A stretch of DNA of 64,000 bases, taken from positions 248,001 to 312,000 of the forward strand of contig BQMF02000170.1 in the NCBI GenBank assembly GCA_027922465.2. Reading direction: 5' to 3'. The translations under genes and the position numbers were made by a program. This DNA comes from Turritopsis dohrnii. Taxonomy: Eukaryota > Cnidaria > Hydrozoa > Anthoathecata > Oceaniidae. The notes under the pieces were generated by a model that was not told where the DNA came from, ran no database searches, and saw only the letters and a program-made list of their open reading frames with translations. Of the stretch, positions 22,568-33,339 are shown piece after piece. Numbering within the stretch: the stretch's first letter is position 1; each line of letters opens with the position of its first letter.

Positions 22568-23422
22568 CTACGATGGAAAAGCATGACCAGTAGAAGAACG
22601 ACGATCGAATTTAAACATTCTTTCGTGCAGTGTTTCGTTGGTTGGGGTGTTGATTAAAGATCTAATGGAATGCAAAGTATCAGGGAGAACGGTTTGCCAG
22701 TACTTGGTATCCAAGTTTCTCGATTTCAGTGCTAAGGTGATTGTTTTCATTAATATGCTATTGTATCTTTCTGTTTGTCCATTTCCTTCTGGATTATACG
22801 GTGTTGTTCGACTAGTAGCGATTCCTTTTGAATGGAGCCAATCTTTGAGTTCCTTATTCATGAAGGAAGGTCCTCTATCCGAGTGCACATAATCAGGCAT
22901 TCCCAGAAAAGAGAACAGATTTGATAAGCGAGAAATGACTGTAGTAGTATCCATCCTCGGGCAAGGGTACACAAAAGGGAATCTGGAATACTCATCGATA
23001 ATGGTTAAGAAATAAGCATTGTTGTCAATAGAAGGGAGTGGTCCCTTGAAATCAATGCTCAGACGTTCAAGAGGATGTGTAGCTTTGATAAGTTTTGATT
23101 TTGGTTTGTAGAATTGTGGTTTACATTCCTGACAAACACGACAAGTTTTAATGACATTTCTAACTTCCTCCACTGATTATGGTAAATTGCAGTTGCGGAT
23201 AAAGGCAGTCAATCGAGTTACTCCAGGGTGACATAACGAATTGTGGAGGGATTCATGAGACAAGTTGTCCACAGCACATGAATAGATACGACTAAAAGTA
23301 TCTGGAGCAACGTTATCAATTCCTTTACGATAAACTCTATCAAAACTATAACAGGATAGTTCAATGTTCCAACGACTTATCTTGTTGTTTTTAATTTTAT
23401 TTCTCGATTCTTTATTGAACAT
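22568..23422 (-). pseudogene. gypsy-type (Ty3/Metaviridae) integrase region
   Basis: The 23422-23177 segment holds the end of RNase H (APDTFSR) and the start of the zinc-binding module (HNSLCHPGVTRL). The segment 23173-22568 continues with CRVCQECK and the integrase core: LSIDFKGPL, VHSDRGPSFM and a Glu in NGQTERYNS, so the D, D and E residues are all visible. A stop at 23174-23176 separates the two segments, and the 22568 stop cuts off the C-terminus. No LTR was recognised downstream. The enzyme would insert the cDNA of the element into the genome; this copy is defective. Confidence 0.85.
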
Positions 23423-23445
23423 AAATGCAACTGATTGTTTGTCGG

Positions 23446-24691
23446 TTATGAGCTTGAAGTGTCTTCCTGTAAGAAGATGGCGCTAATGCTTGACTCGATA
23501 ATTGCACATGCCTCTTTTTCGACTGAGGGGTGGTTTAATTCTGATTTACTCAGTGTTCTTGAGTGAAACGCTACTGGGCGGCCTTCTTGATTCAATACTC
23601 CAGCAATAGCATTGTTGGACGCATCTGTTTCCACCTCAATTGGTTTATTTTCATCAATCGCTTGAACCACAGAATTTTCAATATCTGATTTTAATAATTC
23701 AAACGATTCTACGGCCTCACTGCTTAATGGAAAAATGGAGCAACCTTCTCCGAAAAATTTGGAATCCACTTTGCGTAGTAGGAGAAAAGTCCCAAAACTC
23801 TCTTCAGTGACTTTCCATTATGCGGTAATGATAGGTCTTTGAGTGGCTGCAATCGTTCTGGATCTGGACGAATTTCCCCATTTTATATCGCGGATCCAAG
23901 GATTTTGAGAACTGTAGTTGAAAAAAATACATTTATCTTTGTTGTATGTGAGGTTCTTCCTTTGTGCGGCTGCAAGAAATTCTTGAAGAAATGGTAATGT
24001 TGTCTAAGTACCGGAAAGTGTCTTTTAAATTTCCTTCCCTTATGAATTTATTCATTTTTCTCTGGAAACAGGGAACACCATTTGTAACACCAAAAGGCAT
24101 TCTTGTGAATTGGTATAAGCTTCCATCAGCTTCGAATGCAGTGTAGATTTTATCACTTCCCTCAATGGGTATTTGGTGGTATGCTGATTGCAGATCAATT
24201 GTGCTGAAAACTTTATAATTGGCCATTTTATTTACTAGATTGTCTATGTTCGGTAGAGGGTATGCATCAAGTCGTGTGAATCTGTTGACAGTTTGGCTGT
24301 AGTCTATAGCTGGACGTTTCTTAGATCGAGTGTCCTTGGTGACCACTGCTTGGGCTCTCCAAGGAGAAGTTGATGTTTCAAAAATACCTTCTTGAAGGAG
24401 TCTCTGGACTTCGCTTTGAATAAATTTCTGGTCAGTATCATTGTATTTGTGAGACTTCGTTACAATTGGTTTGCATTCAGCTGTAAGATGTTCAAAGAGT
24501 TTTGGAGGGTTCACATTGAGCGTCGATAAGCTCCCAATAACAAGTGGTGGTTCTGATCCTCCATAATTTATTGCTACACTTTGAAAGTCTTCTCCAAGAA
24601 TGGTATCAGCACATTTATCCTTCATAACATATAAAATTACCTTATTTTTTGTCATTAACTGTAATGTCAGTGACACAGTACCCAAGAACAT
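23446..24691 (-). pseudogene. gypsy-type reverse transcriptase and RNase H region
   Basis: Segment 24691-23933 carries RT motifs RPAIDYSQ, FSTIDLQSAYHQIPI, FTRMPFGVTNG and FRYLDNITI, where the family's usual YxDD catalytic pair reads YLDN. Segment 23769-23446 carries the RNase H start EVETDASNNAIAGVL. The RT thumb between them is degraded by frameshifts near 23800-23940. Both segments lie in the usual gypsy order before the integrase. The copy is inactive. Confidence 0.85.
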
Positions 24692-25390
24692 TACTTGAGA
24701 GAGACAATATAGCCATGTTTACATCAGTATTAGTTGGCAATATTGGTAGAGAATGTTTTTGAGCTACGTCTGGATGAATAAAACTGTCACTACTTCCACT
24801 ATCAATCAAAACGCTTAAACTGTAATCATTTATCATGGCAAGAAACGGTGTTTCATCGTAAGTGAAGAGAGTATTTTTGTTTTAGGTTCTTTTGGAGCTG
24901 ATCTGCATACTCTGTTGCATCCTTGGCTGGACACTTGATTCTGGGATGGCGATTGTTTCCACAAAAGTAACATTGATTATTTGTTTTGCCAGTGGGTATC
25001 CCCGCTATTGTTGGTGTAGCTGTTGGGTTCTATAACTGTGGTTTATTTCCGGTGTTTGTGGAAGCATTTACTGGGTCTGGGGCTGCTGTATAAGTTTGAG
25101 AGTTTTTCTGCGCTGATTCAAAGGTACATGCTTTTTGAGTAGCTTCTAATAACGTTAGTTTATCATGCTCAAGTAAATGTAGTTTGATGTCATTTGATAA
25201 TATGCTGGAAATGAATGCATCTCCAATAGCTTCTTCCTGATACGTTTTAGCAGTTACTGCCTCAAAGTTACAGTCCTTGGCAAGTAATTTAAGAGCTTAA
25301 AAGTAGGTATCCATGGACTCTCCTGGTTGTTGTCGGCGTGTTGAGAGACGGTGACGGGCAGTTTGATGTATGCATTTTTGAGAGTTTGCA
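24642..25390 (-). pseudogene. gypsy-type gag end and protease
   Basis: From about 25390 down, frames open in pieces show a gag tail with QTYTAAPDPVNA and a CCHC zinc knuckle, CYFCGNNRHPRIKC (near 24930-24985). The aspartic protease follows at 24836-24642, with its catalytic motif in VLIDSGSSDSFIHPD. At least one TAA stop and a frame change break gag. The capsid part is missing upstream of 25390, where the BEL element starts on the other strand. Confidence 0.75.
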
Positions 25391-25480
25391 CTGCACTGTC
25401 ATAATCTAGACATCATCTACAAAAACCAAAGAATAGAATAACAAATATAACAGAATATAACAAATCAGAATTACATTTCT

Positions 25481-26251
25481 ATGCTGAAAACAACAGAAGA
25501 GATGGAAGAACAACAAGATTGGCTCGTGTCACTTTGGGAAAACTTCAACAAAACTTATAGTGCGGCGTTAGTACATATGAGCAAACACGAAAAGATCTCG
25601 TCTGCTGCAATGATAGCTGATAAAGAACTTGGATTTAAACTGGAAAGATTGAAGTTCCAAACTTTTGACAGAAACATCCGAAAGTATCCAAAGTTCAAAC
25701 ATGACTCCCTTACACATATCCAGCCATTGTATGGACCAGATTAAACAGCATTCGTACTGAAATCATATCTTTCAGACGCAGTTAAAGAGGAAGTAGAAAA
25801 TCTTGATGACATCAAAGATTTGTGCAAAAGGCTCAGCAACAAGTATGGTGATGAAGGAAAGCATATTAACTCCATAATCACTGACGTAAAGGAAGCACCA
25901 CTATGTCAAGAAGGAGATACCTTAACATTGATAGAGTTTATCAACAAAATTGAAAGAGCACACAGGGACTTGGTGAGACTTGGGCTAGAGAAGGAGATTA
26001 GCAATTCCACCATTGTATTGATGATAGAAAGAAAACTCCGAGATGAAGTCCAAAAAGAATGGCTAAAGGTAGTTACTGGTGATAGGGGAAAGGAACTATC
26101 AAGAGACAAGTTTCCGGCCCTCATGAAACTGTTATTAGAATACAGGGAGCGACTTGAATACAGCAACGGTAGCATCAGAGCGAGGGACCATATGACAGCA
26201 ATTGTAAACCTAAATCACACAAATAGATTGTCCGATAGACAATGGAAATAA
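25481..26251 (+). pseudogene. BEL/Pao gag-like region (DUF1759 type)
   Basis: 25481-25741 ends at a TAA after HIQPLYGPD and 25820-26251 continues in the same frame with KRLSNKYGDEGK and FINKIERAHRDLVRLG. This matches the gag-like domain at the start of BEL/Pao polyproteins as I know it (KFQTFDxNIRKYPKFK is in the first segment). A stop at 25742-25744 and another at 26249-26251 interrupt it. The frame continues weakly to a SINE insertion at about 26368. Confidence 0.8.
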
Positions 26252-26367
26252 GAAAGGAAGATGTTGGATCCATCAAAATGGTGGCGATCACCCAATTTTA
26301 TAAGCTTCGAAGGTATAACATTTCACAACTGCTCTGGTAAAAGTGACACAAGATTACAGCTATATTA

Positions 26368-27089
26368 GGGTGTATAGCTCACTTGGTAAGACCGTTGGCT
26401 TGTAATACAAGGGTGGAAGTTGGTAGTGGTTCAAATCCTGGCACTGTAAATGCTAATGCGACATGAAAATATAGAATAATAATGTATGAAACGAAAAGGT
26501 ATATAAGTGAGATACATATGTGCATGATGTGATGTAATGAACAAGTGCCTCAAATTACATACCTTAAGAGAAGAAATTTTCGCGGGAAGAAATTTTCGCG
26601 GAATTTAATTTCGCGGTTGAAATGGTAAAAATGGCCGATTTTCGCGGAATTTAATTTCGCGATTGACCAATTTTAACATGTTTCGCGGAATTAAATTTCG
26701 CGGTTTTCGATTTTCAAACAAATACTTAACAGAAAAAATGCCTCTTTTTTTTTGCGTTGTGAATCGTTTTTTCTTTCATTATTTAACATATAAAACTAAA
26801 ATCGAATTTTCGCGGAATTTAATTTCGCGATTGAGCAATTTTGACGTGTTTCGCAGAATTTAATTTCGCGGTTAGGGGCAAAAATCGCGAAAATTTCTTC
26901 CGCGAAAATTTCTTCCCGCGAAAATTTCTTCCCTTAAGGTAAATAAAACCACAGCCACCTATCAGTCAAGTATGTATAAGTTCTCAGCCTTAAAATCTAA
27001 GGTATACATTCCTGGTGGAGGCCCACATCAGTGGATAACACTGCCAGTTCACCCCGGCCTCGTTAAAATAAATTAAAAAAAAAAAAAAA
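26368..27089 (+). mobile_element. tRNA-derived SINE, split by a MITE
   Basis: The head shows a pol III A box (TAGCTCACTTGG at 26375-26386) and a B box (GGTTCAAATCC at 26428-26438) with tRNA-like spacing. The tail near 27000-27060 (GGTGGAGGCCCACATCAGTG, then CCCCGGCCTCGTTAAAATA) ends in a run of about 15 A. The 378-bp MITE at 26562-26939 lies inside, leaving a SINE of about 340 bp. The variable loop and acceptor stem do not fold as a proper tRNA, so this is a SINE and not a tRNA gene. Confidence 0.65.
26562..26939. mobile_element. 378-bp TTCGCG-rich MITE, TA target duplication
   Basis: CCTTAAGAGAAGAAATTTTC at 26562 is mirrored by GAAAATTTCTTCCCTTAAGG at the right end, and TA flanks both sides. 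The interior repeats TTTTCGCGGAATTTAATTTCGCG-like units in both orientations. A decayed copy lies at about 51358-51697. Confidence 0.8.
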
Positions 27090-27114
27090 GCTGCAAAGCA
27101 TAAATGGAGGTACG

Positions 27115-27477
27115 AAGACTGGAGTTAAGGTTCCCCTTAACACTTTATGGGACACAGGAAGCACCATTTCATTGATAACCTTGGCAACGGCCCGAAAATT
27201 ACACCTTTGAGGTCGAAAGATCAGACTTCAGATGACGAAGGTTGGAGATGACACAAAACTCATGGCTGTAGGTCATCTTTTGCTGCTAGAGAACAGATTT
27301 GGGCTTGTAGTGCTGAAGGAAAACACGATGAATTTGGTTAAGCAAGGCAATGTTGCAAATGTGACAGCTAGCATTGAAGAATTGTATTCTATAGAGAATT
27401 TAGGAGTATGCAGATGTGGGAAATGTCATCCAGGAGGAAAGAACATATCCCTCAGGTAGGAGAAAGAGTACAAGCTC
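27115..27477 (+). pseudogene. BEL/Pao protease region
   Basis: LWDTGSTISLIT near 27147-27183 contains the aspartic protease DTG triad. A TGA at about 27208 is followed by the open segment 27232-27460, which ends in CRCGKCHPGGK. This order (DTG protease, then a short Cys-rich linker before RT) is typical of BEL/Pao. The copy is broken by the stop and further changes downstream. Confidence 0.7.
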
Positions 27478-27579
27478 ATCACCAGTAATCAAAGCTACAA
27501 CGAAATTAACAAAGAATAGCAGGCTAGCTATCCCTGGATAAAGAAACCCTATGATTTACCCAACAACAGAAGTGCTGCC

Positions 27580-27966
27580 CTTGTAAGACTGAAATCAGCT
27601 GAAGAAGAACACCCAACATGCTTCACTCTACACACGTCAAATCGAAGACATGATCGAGAGAGGTGTCTCTCGAAAGGTTCCAGAAAAGGAATTGATGGAA
27701 TATACATATATCACTACATATCTCATCATGCTGTGATGAATCCAGAGTCCAAAAGTACACCATGTCGAATAGTGTTCAACAGCAGTGCAAGTTTTCATGG
27801 ACATGTGTTAAACGAATATTTCGCAAAGGGTCCGGACATGCTCAATAAGCTACTAAGTGTGCTAATGAAGTTTCAAGAAGAGCATTTCGCATTCATTGGA
27901 GACATATCTAAGATGTTTCATTCAATAAATATACCAATTTTTGATCAAATGACACATCTATTTTTA
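27580..27966 (+). pseudogene. BEL/Pao reverse transcriptase, 5' part
   Basis: The open segment 27733-27966 has CRIVFNSSASFHG, LNEYFAKGPDMLNKLL and FIGDISKMFHSINI, the RT fingers and the palm motif with Asp in GDISKMF. Stops near 27690-27735 break the upstream part. A hAT element has inserted directly after the Leu codon at 27964-27966, and the frame resumes at 30673 in phase. Confidence 0.8.
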
Positions 27967-28549
27967 CAGGGTGGCCACTCCATATTTTAGACTGAATTCC
28001 AGGACTTTTCAAGAACTTTTGCAGGACATTTTATAGTTTTTCCAGGACATCCATGCAGATGATCTGGCAATAAAAGGAATTAAATTATCTTGCGTTTAAC
28101 ATCGACAAGTTTTCTTTATTTAAAAGCTACGGTACAGAACTTTCATATATACAACATAATGCACAAAAGAACTAACAAAATAAATAACAAAATAAACTAA
28201 TATATCTTGTATCAACATTTGACCACAAAGGTACATAAATAGGAGAAACATACTTTGTTAATATATAAACATATTACACTATGATCCAGATTATAAATAA
28301 ACTTATATTTTTAGCAACTTGGAAAAATTACTTTATATATACAACTTTAACTAAGTGAAGAAATTAATCAGAAAGACTCTTTGCTCTTAAAGCAAGAACG
28401 AATGCAAAACAGAACCTTTTACTTGCAAGCAGAATAAGGTAACCATTATTTCAGAACATAGCGTTGTACGAATAGAGAACATAAGTTTCAAATATCAAAG
28501 ATTACACTTGTGAAGTAGAACATTGTTAGCTATAACAGAAAAAAACAAT

Positions 28550-28757
28550 AAGCAGAATATTAACAGTTTGAGCAGCATTTAAATGTCAGCTTAGTAAGGA
28601 CTTCCTCAAGATCAGATAGTGTTTTTTTCTTTTCTTTAACGTAATGCATTAGCTTTGCTTAAAAGTTCTGTTCCTTTTCAGCAGCTAAACTGTAAGTTTC
28701 AAATTCGTTTTCCATTGATTGGATTGTTGATTCAAGAATTCTTTTTTTTTGCTTTAG
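28550..28757 (-). pseudogene. hAT transposase C-terminal tail
   Basis: Read from about 28757, the frame gives KKRILESTIQSMENEFETY and AAEKEQNF, a TAA stop, then KLMHYVKEKKKTLSDLEEV. This charged, coiled-coil-like tail resembles the last 60-70 residues that I know after the dimerisation region of one hAT-transposase group. The copy is broken by the TAA at about 28660. The catalytic body that should precede it is missing. Confidence 0.5.
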
Positions 28758-30130
28758 TGACTCTGTGAAACTGAAAGTTAACGATGGCAAAATGGTCGGT
28801 GCTATATTTTTAGACCTTACAAAAGCATTCGACATGTTAAGTCATGGTAAACTGTTGTCAAAGCTGACGAGTTTCGGGATTGATGGATCAGAACACGAGT
28901 GGTTTACAGATTATCTGTTTGGTAGATGTCAACAAGTTCAATTTAAAAACACTCTGTCTGATGAACATCCAGTCAGTAGTGGAGTGCCTCAGGGGTCAGT
29001 TTTAGGCCCTCTGCTGTTCACCATGTTTTTTAATGATCTTAGTACCGTTGTGAGACATTCTGAAGTTGTTAAATATGCCGACGATACCGTCTTGTATGTA
29101 GCTGGGAAAGACCTATACATCATAGAAACTCGACTTTCATCCGACATGAATTGTATACTTAAATGGTGCTTTGAGAATGAATTAATTTTGAACCTCGGAG
29201 CCGGAAAAACTGAAGCAATGTTGTTCGGTTCGAAAAATAATCTCTCCAAACAAAACAGCTCGTTAAATGTGACATACGGCTACCAAACTGTGAGGGTGAC
29301 ATCCTCATACAAATATCTTGGTGTACTTATCGAACCATCATTGAGTTTAAGCAGTAACTTTGATTCAACGTACCGAAAAGCATCCGGAAGATTACGTTTA
29401 CTGAATCGCATAAGACCCTTGATTACGGATAAAGCTGCATTGGCAATTTATCAATCAATGGTTCAACCAGTATTAACGTATTGTGGATTTGTTCATCTCA
29501 GAAATTCTCAAACACAACTTTTGAAACTCCAATCTCTACATAGACGAGCCTGTTCGATTATTGGAAATGATTCCCTGATTCCACATGATACTATCAAATT
29601 GATGGAAATGCGGTCTTGTAACTTCATCAGACGCTGCTTGGATAACAATGATAGTGTTTAAGAAGACCAATCACACAAGAAATACACGCAACAATGGTAA
29701 CATCCTGAAACTACCTAAGCTTCGCTTGGAATATGCTCGTGGCTGTTTTTCTTACACTGGAGCACATATTTACAACTCACTTCCACTGGACATTAGAAAA
29801 TCTGACTCAAATGCCTTTCTTTTGAAACTCAGAAATCACTATTTATAGTTTTATTAGTTCTTTGCACATTTTTGTTTTGTTTTAGTTTTTGTCTTAAGTG
29901 TGACATTACTTCGCTTCGACTCTCATTTGTTTGTGGTTTTTGTTTCAGGTGTGATTTTTATAGCCACCACTGTTTTTTACTAAATATGTATATTTTTAAT
30001 ACTTCTAATATTTTAACCTATTTATTTCAAGGACCCATGTTGATAACAGATTTATATATATCTGAATTGGTTTTCCTTGTAAAATATTCGTTTAAATAAA
30101 AAATAAAAAAAAAAATAAATAAATAAAATC
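28758..30130 (+). mobile_element. 5'-truncated CR1/Jockey-type LINE inside the hAT element
   Basis: It begins abruptly within the RT domain and ends in an (AAAT)n-type tail at about 30097-30130, as LINEs of this group do. A 5' truncation of this kind is usual for target-primed insertion. It replaces or separates the middle of the hAT gene. Confidence 0.75.
28765..29848 (+). pseudogene. LINE reverse transcriptase C-terminal two thirds
   Basis: 28765-29661 has FLDLTKAFDMLSHGKLL, SGVPQGSVLGPLLF, the catalytic KYADDTVLY, and SSYKYLGVLIE with the thumb after it. A frameshift near 29650 moves the frame to 29648-29848, which has KLRLEYARGCFSYTGA and ends NHYL before a TAG. The N-terminal RT and the endonuclease are missing by truncation. 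The RT resembles that of the large LINE at 60209-61699, but the sequences differ widely, so it is a distinct subfamily. It cannot retrotranspose. Confidence 0.85.
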
Positions 30131-30144
30131 ACTATGCTTTTTAC

Positions 30145-30313
30145 CACTTGCATGACTTGTTAATGCTGCAATTCCCATATTGGATATATCAAAGTCCTTT
30201 TGGCAATAACTACAACAAGCTTTAGTACTATTACCACTCCTCTTTAACCACTGAGAAAATCTAGAGTCACTGAGCCAGGATTCATTAAAGATACATTTAT
30301 TTTTAGCTGACAT
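30145..30313 (-). pseudogene. hAT transposase N-terminal BED/TTF-type zinc finger
   Basis: From the ATG at 30313, about 55 codons give FNESWLSDSRFSQWL, CCSYCQKDFDISNMG and ALTSHASGKKH: the CxxC and HxxxxxH pattern of the DNA-binding finger at the start of many hAT transposases. It runs into the LINE tail at about 30130. It is oriented toward the C-terminal tail at 28550-28757. Confidence 0.7.
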
Positions 30314-30669
30314 TTTCTATCCTGTCTAAAATGAAAATACGATATCCAAATATTATACTATTCTTTATTCACAAAAAGAAAACAAACAAAGAAAATTCAA
30401 AGCACACAAAAGGCAACAGGAAATATACAAAAAAGAGACAAGAAGGGTTATAGAAATGATACTCAAAATATTAACCGATAAAATAGCTAAGCGAAAAGCT
30501 AATAAAGAAAACTAATAGTCTAATTATGCTTGACAAAATAGCAAAAAATCGTTTTCCAGGACTTTTCCAAAACTTTTGCTCAAAAAACAAGTTTTCCAGG
30601 ACCTTTTTCCAGGACTAAAATCGAATCCAGGACTTTCCAGGACTTTCCAGGACTAGTGACCACTTTGTT

Positions 30670-31335
30670 TTATGGCGAAACTTGGATACTGACAAAGAAC
30701 CGAAAACATATGCAATGACAGCTGTAAATTCTGGAGATAGACCTTCTGCTACAATTGCAGTTGCAGCACTTCGCAAGACTGCTGAAATGAACCAACAACA
30801 ACTTCTGAACGCAGCAAGTATCATTGTGAATAACAGTTACATGGATGACATTTCAGACAGTGTGTCAACTCAAACTGAAGCAATAAGAAGAACAAAGGAA
30901 ATAGAAAAAGTACTCACAACTGGTGGATTTAAAGTTAAAGGATGGATATTTTCGGGGAGCAAGAGCAACACCAATGAAACCCAGGATCAAAAAGCTGTGC
31001 AGGTTCTAACGCAAACAGCAGGCATGGAACACACAAGTGAAAGAATCTTGGGTATGCAATGGGACTCCTTGAATAATAAATTTCTTTACAGTGCTAAGCT
31101 CGACTTTTCACGAGGAAAACAGATGGAACCCAATCTTAACCTATCACAGGTACCTGAGTTTGTACCTCACCCACCCACGAAGCGTCTTATCCTCTCACAA
31201 GTGAATGGAATCCCAGTAAAGGCCAAGATCCTGATGAGAAAGTTCTGGGCGCAAGATAAGAAGATTGACTGGAATGAGGCTATTCCTGATCAATTGAGGA
31301 ATGAATGGATTACCTTCTTCCAGCCTATGTAAGAT
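30670..31335 (+). pseudogene. BEL/Pao reverse transcriptase 3' part and RNase H start
   Basis: Resuming directly after the hAT target duplication, the frame has TYAMTAVNSGDRPSATIA, LLNAASIIVNNSYMDDIS with the catalytic YMDD box, and LGMQWDSLNNKF. These are palm and thumb motifs of BEL/Pao RT. The TAA at about 31330 interrupts it, and weaker matches continue to about 31500 (SRAILSKRL). The active-site motif is retained but the copy is broken. Confidence 0.82.
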
Positions 31336-31507
31336 GAAAAATAGTCGATGGAACATACGACACAAGACTCGTTGCAGCTAAGAATCGAATAGCCCCTTTG
31401 AAGACCGTAGATATTGTGCGACTTCAACTTTCTAGAGCAATACTCAGCAAACGTCTGAGAGCAACCATTGAAACCAAAATGTGTCTAAAATTTGAAAGAG
31501 ATTTATC

Positions 31508-32122
31508 ATGTTATTGACAGTGAGTCAAAGCAATGACCAGCAAAGAAAGTTATGGTTTCAACACCTTTGCAAAGAACCGCATTGGAGAAATACAAGCATC
31601 AACGCAACCATCAACAGATTCAGTCGTTTTGAGTTATTGTGGAATGTCACTGCTAGAATTCTCAAGCTTTATGAAAGATTTAAATTACCAACTCAAGCAT
31701 GCCAGAATTATGTAAATGCATTGGACAGAAAAAACAGACATATTTTGGATCAAACATTGAAGAAGCTTTGCCCCAAGACGAAAAATTGCTTGATCGTAGT
31801 GGGTAGACGCACAGAACGATGGATGGAAGCAACTTGGAATAAGCAAGAATTCATCCTTTTACCGCGTGACCACTGCTTATCCCTACTTATTGCTCATAGT
31901 GAGCACGAACAATCTGGTCATTTAGGCATCACAGCAACAGTATCCAGGATTCGCTCAAAGTACTGGATCATTGGAGTTCGCAAAATCGTATCAAAATTAG
32001 TATCAAACTGTGTCACCTGTAGAAAAAAAGCGAAGAGAATTAAAAGATTGAAGCCTTCACCCCCCATTTCAGCTACTGGAGTTGATTTCTTTGGTTCATA
32101 TGTTATTAAAGGAGAAGTATAA
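31508..32122 (+). pseudogene. BEL/Pao integrase N-terminal part
   Basis: The segment shows a zinc-binding module with HSEHEQSGHLG and SNCVTCRK (HH-CC) and then the start of the catalytic core at TGVDFFGSY. A TAA follows GEV at 32120-32122. The remainder of the core is not seen before the Helitron 5' end at 32176 and was not found past 40831. Confidence 0.8.
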
Positions 32123-33339
32123 AAACGCACAATAACGAAAATAAAGCCGTAAAAAAACTTTAACGCGAGTTGCTATCTATATCCTAATACGCGCTGTGCA
32201 TCCAGTTTTTAGTTTAGAGAGTGAATGTTTCGGGTCGTTTTTCACGGTCAAAATCTTCTAATTGTGGTCATATAGCGGCAGTTAGACCGCGCAAGACACA
32301 TTCACGATTAGTATAAGCGAAAACCCTCACAGTGCATTTGATCATTCAAATGTTTTGATTGTTTTCAAGATCAAGGGTTACTAGTCTATCTTATTATAAT
32401 AATCCCCGCTGTGTGTCAAACTTTTATTTTAGAGAGTGATATATTTGGTTTTTCTTTCACGGTCAAAACCTTCTTATTTTTTCCCTTTTCGTCATAAAGC
32501 CACGCAGAGGTGAGAGACACTTTTTTTAATGTTACGTAATCTTAGTGTGACGTTTCTTTCGGGAGACCAACACAATGCGCATAATACCTGGTAGAAGCCG
32601 AGAGACACTTCTTAAAGGTACTTAATCAGTATACACGTGTACATGATACGTCATGTAAGTGTGACGTTTCTTTCGGGAAACCTATACAATGCACATTTAT
32701 TTTGATTGTTTTGATTGACGTGAATGCTTTTTGACCAATCAAAATTGGTTTCCAGAATCGGGCAAACTATAGCAACCAATTCGTTCAGAACATAAACAAA
32801 TTAATTTTTAATTTTCCAGTTAAGGACGCTTGCAAAAGGTACGAAATTGCGAAATATACATTGTTTGTATTATCAAAAGCGATAGATCAGGTAAACCGTT
32901 TGTTTGAAGTTTTAAAATAGGCTACTTACTGGCTGATATATGATGGTTTTCTTATTTAATTAGATCATTCTGTTTGCTGTGGTTGTTGAGGTGAGATCTC
33001 TGAGATCTTTGTTTCATTTTTAAAAAAATGGTAAACTTTACGGTGGTTTATCCTTTCCCAAGAGCTGATTTATCCTTTGTTTATGTTTACAACCTATTAC
33101 TCTTTCTGTCTTCTAACACTTTTTCTATTTGCATTCCAGGTTCGTTTTTTGTACGTTAGTTGAAAAGACGTTAGTTTTTAGATAGAAAGGTTTGTTGAAG
33201 ATTATTATCACAGTTTCGACTTATTTCTCTGTTTTTATTTTGTATTAGTCAGTTTGATTCTGCTTATGCCTAGATTTGTGCTGTTTATTCACAGTTGGTA
33301 GCTAGCTCTTTCTTTTTTTGTTATTAGTGTTTCTGAACT

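Larger units (their letters stand above)
27967..30667. mobile_element. hAT-type element, internally deleted, inserted in the BEL RT
   Basis: CAGGGTGGCCACTC at 27967 is matched by the inverted GAC CACTTTG end at 30667 (about 13 bp). TTTTA is duplicated outside (27962-27966 and 30668-30672), and removing the element plus one copy rejoins the BEL frame. The right half near 30555-30660 repeats CCAGGACTTT. On the minus strand it has the start (BED finger) and the tail of a hAT transposase but no catalytic middle, with a LINE fragment in that place. A 5-bp duplication is shorter than the usual 8 bp of hAT, but 5-bp subgroups are known to me. Confidence 0.75.

Noticed and set aside
22500..25480. LTRs for the gypsy and BEL remnants
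   Set aside because: No pair of direct repeats with TG...CA ends could be recognised near either element by eye.
26368..26460. Functional tRNA gene
   Set aside because: A and B boxes are present, but the variable region is too long, the acceptor ends do not pair and a SINE tail follows.
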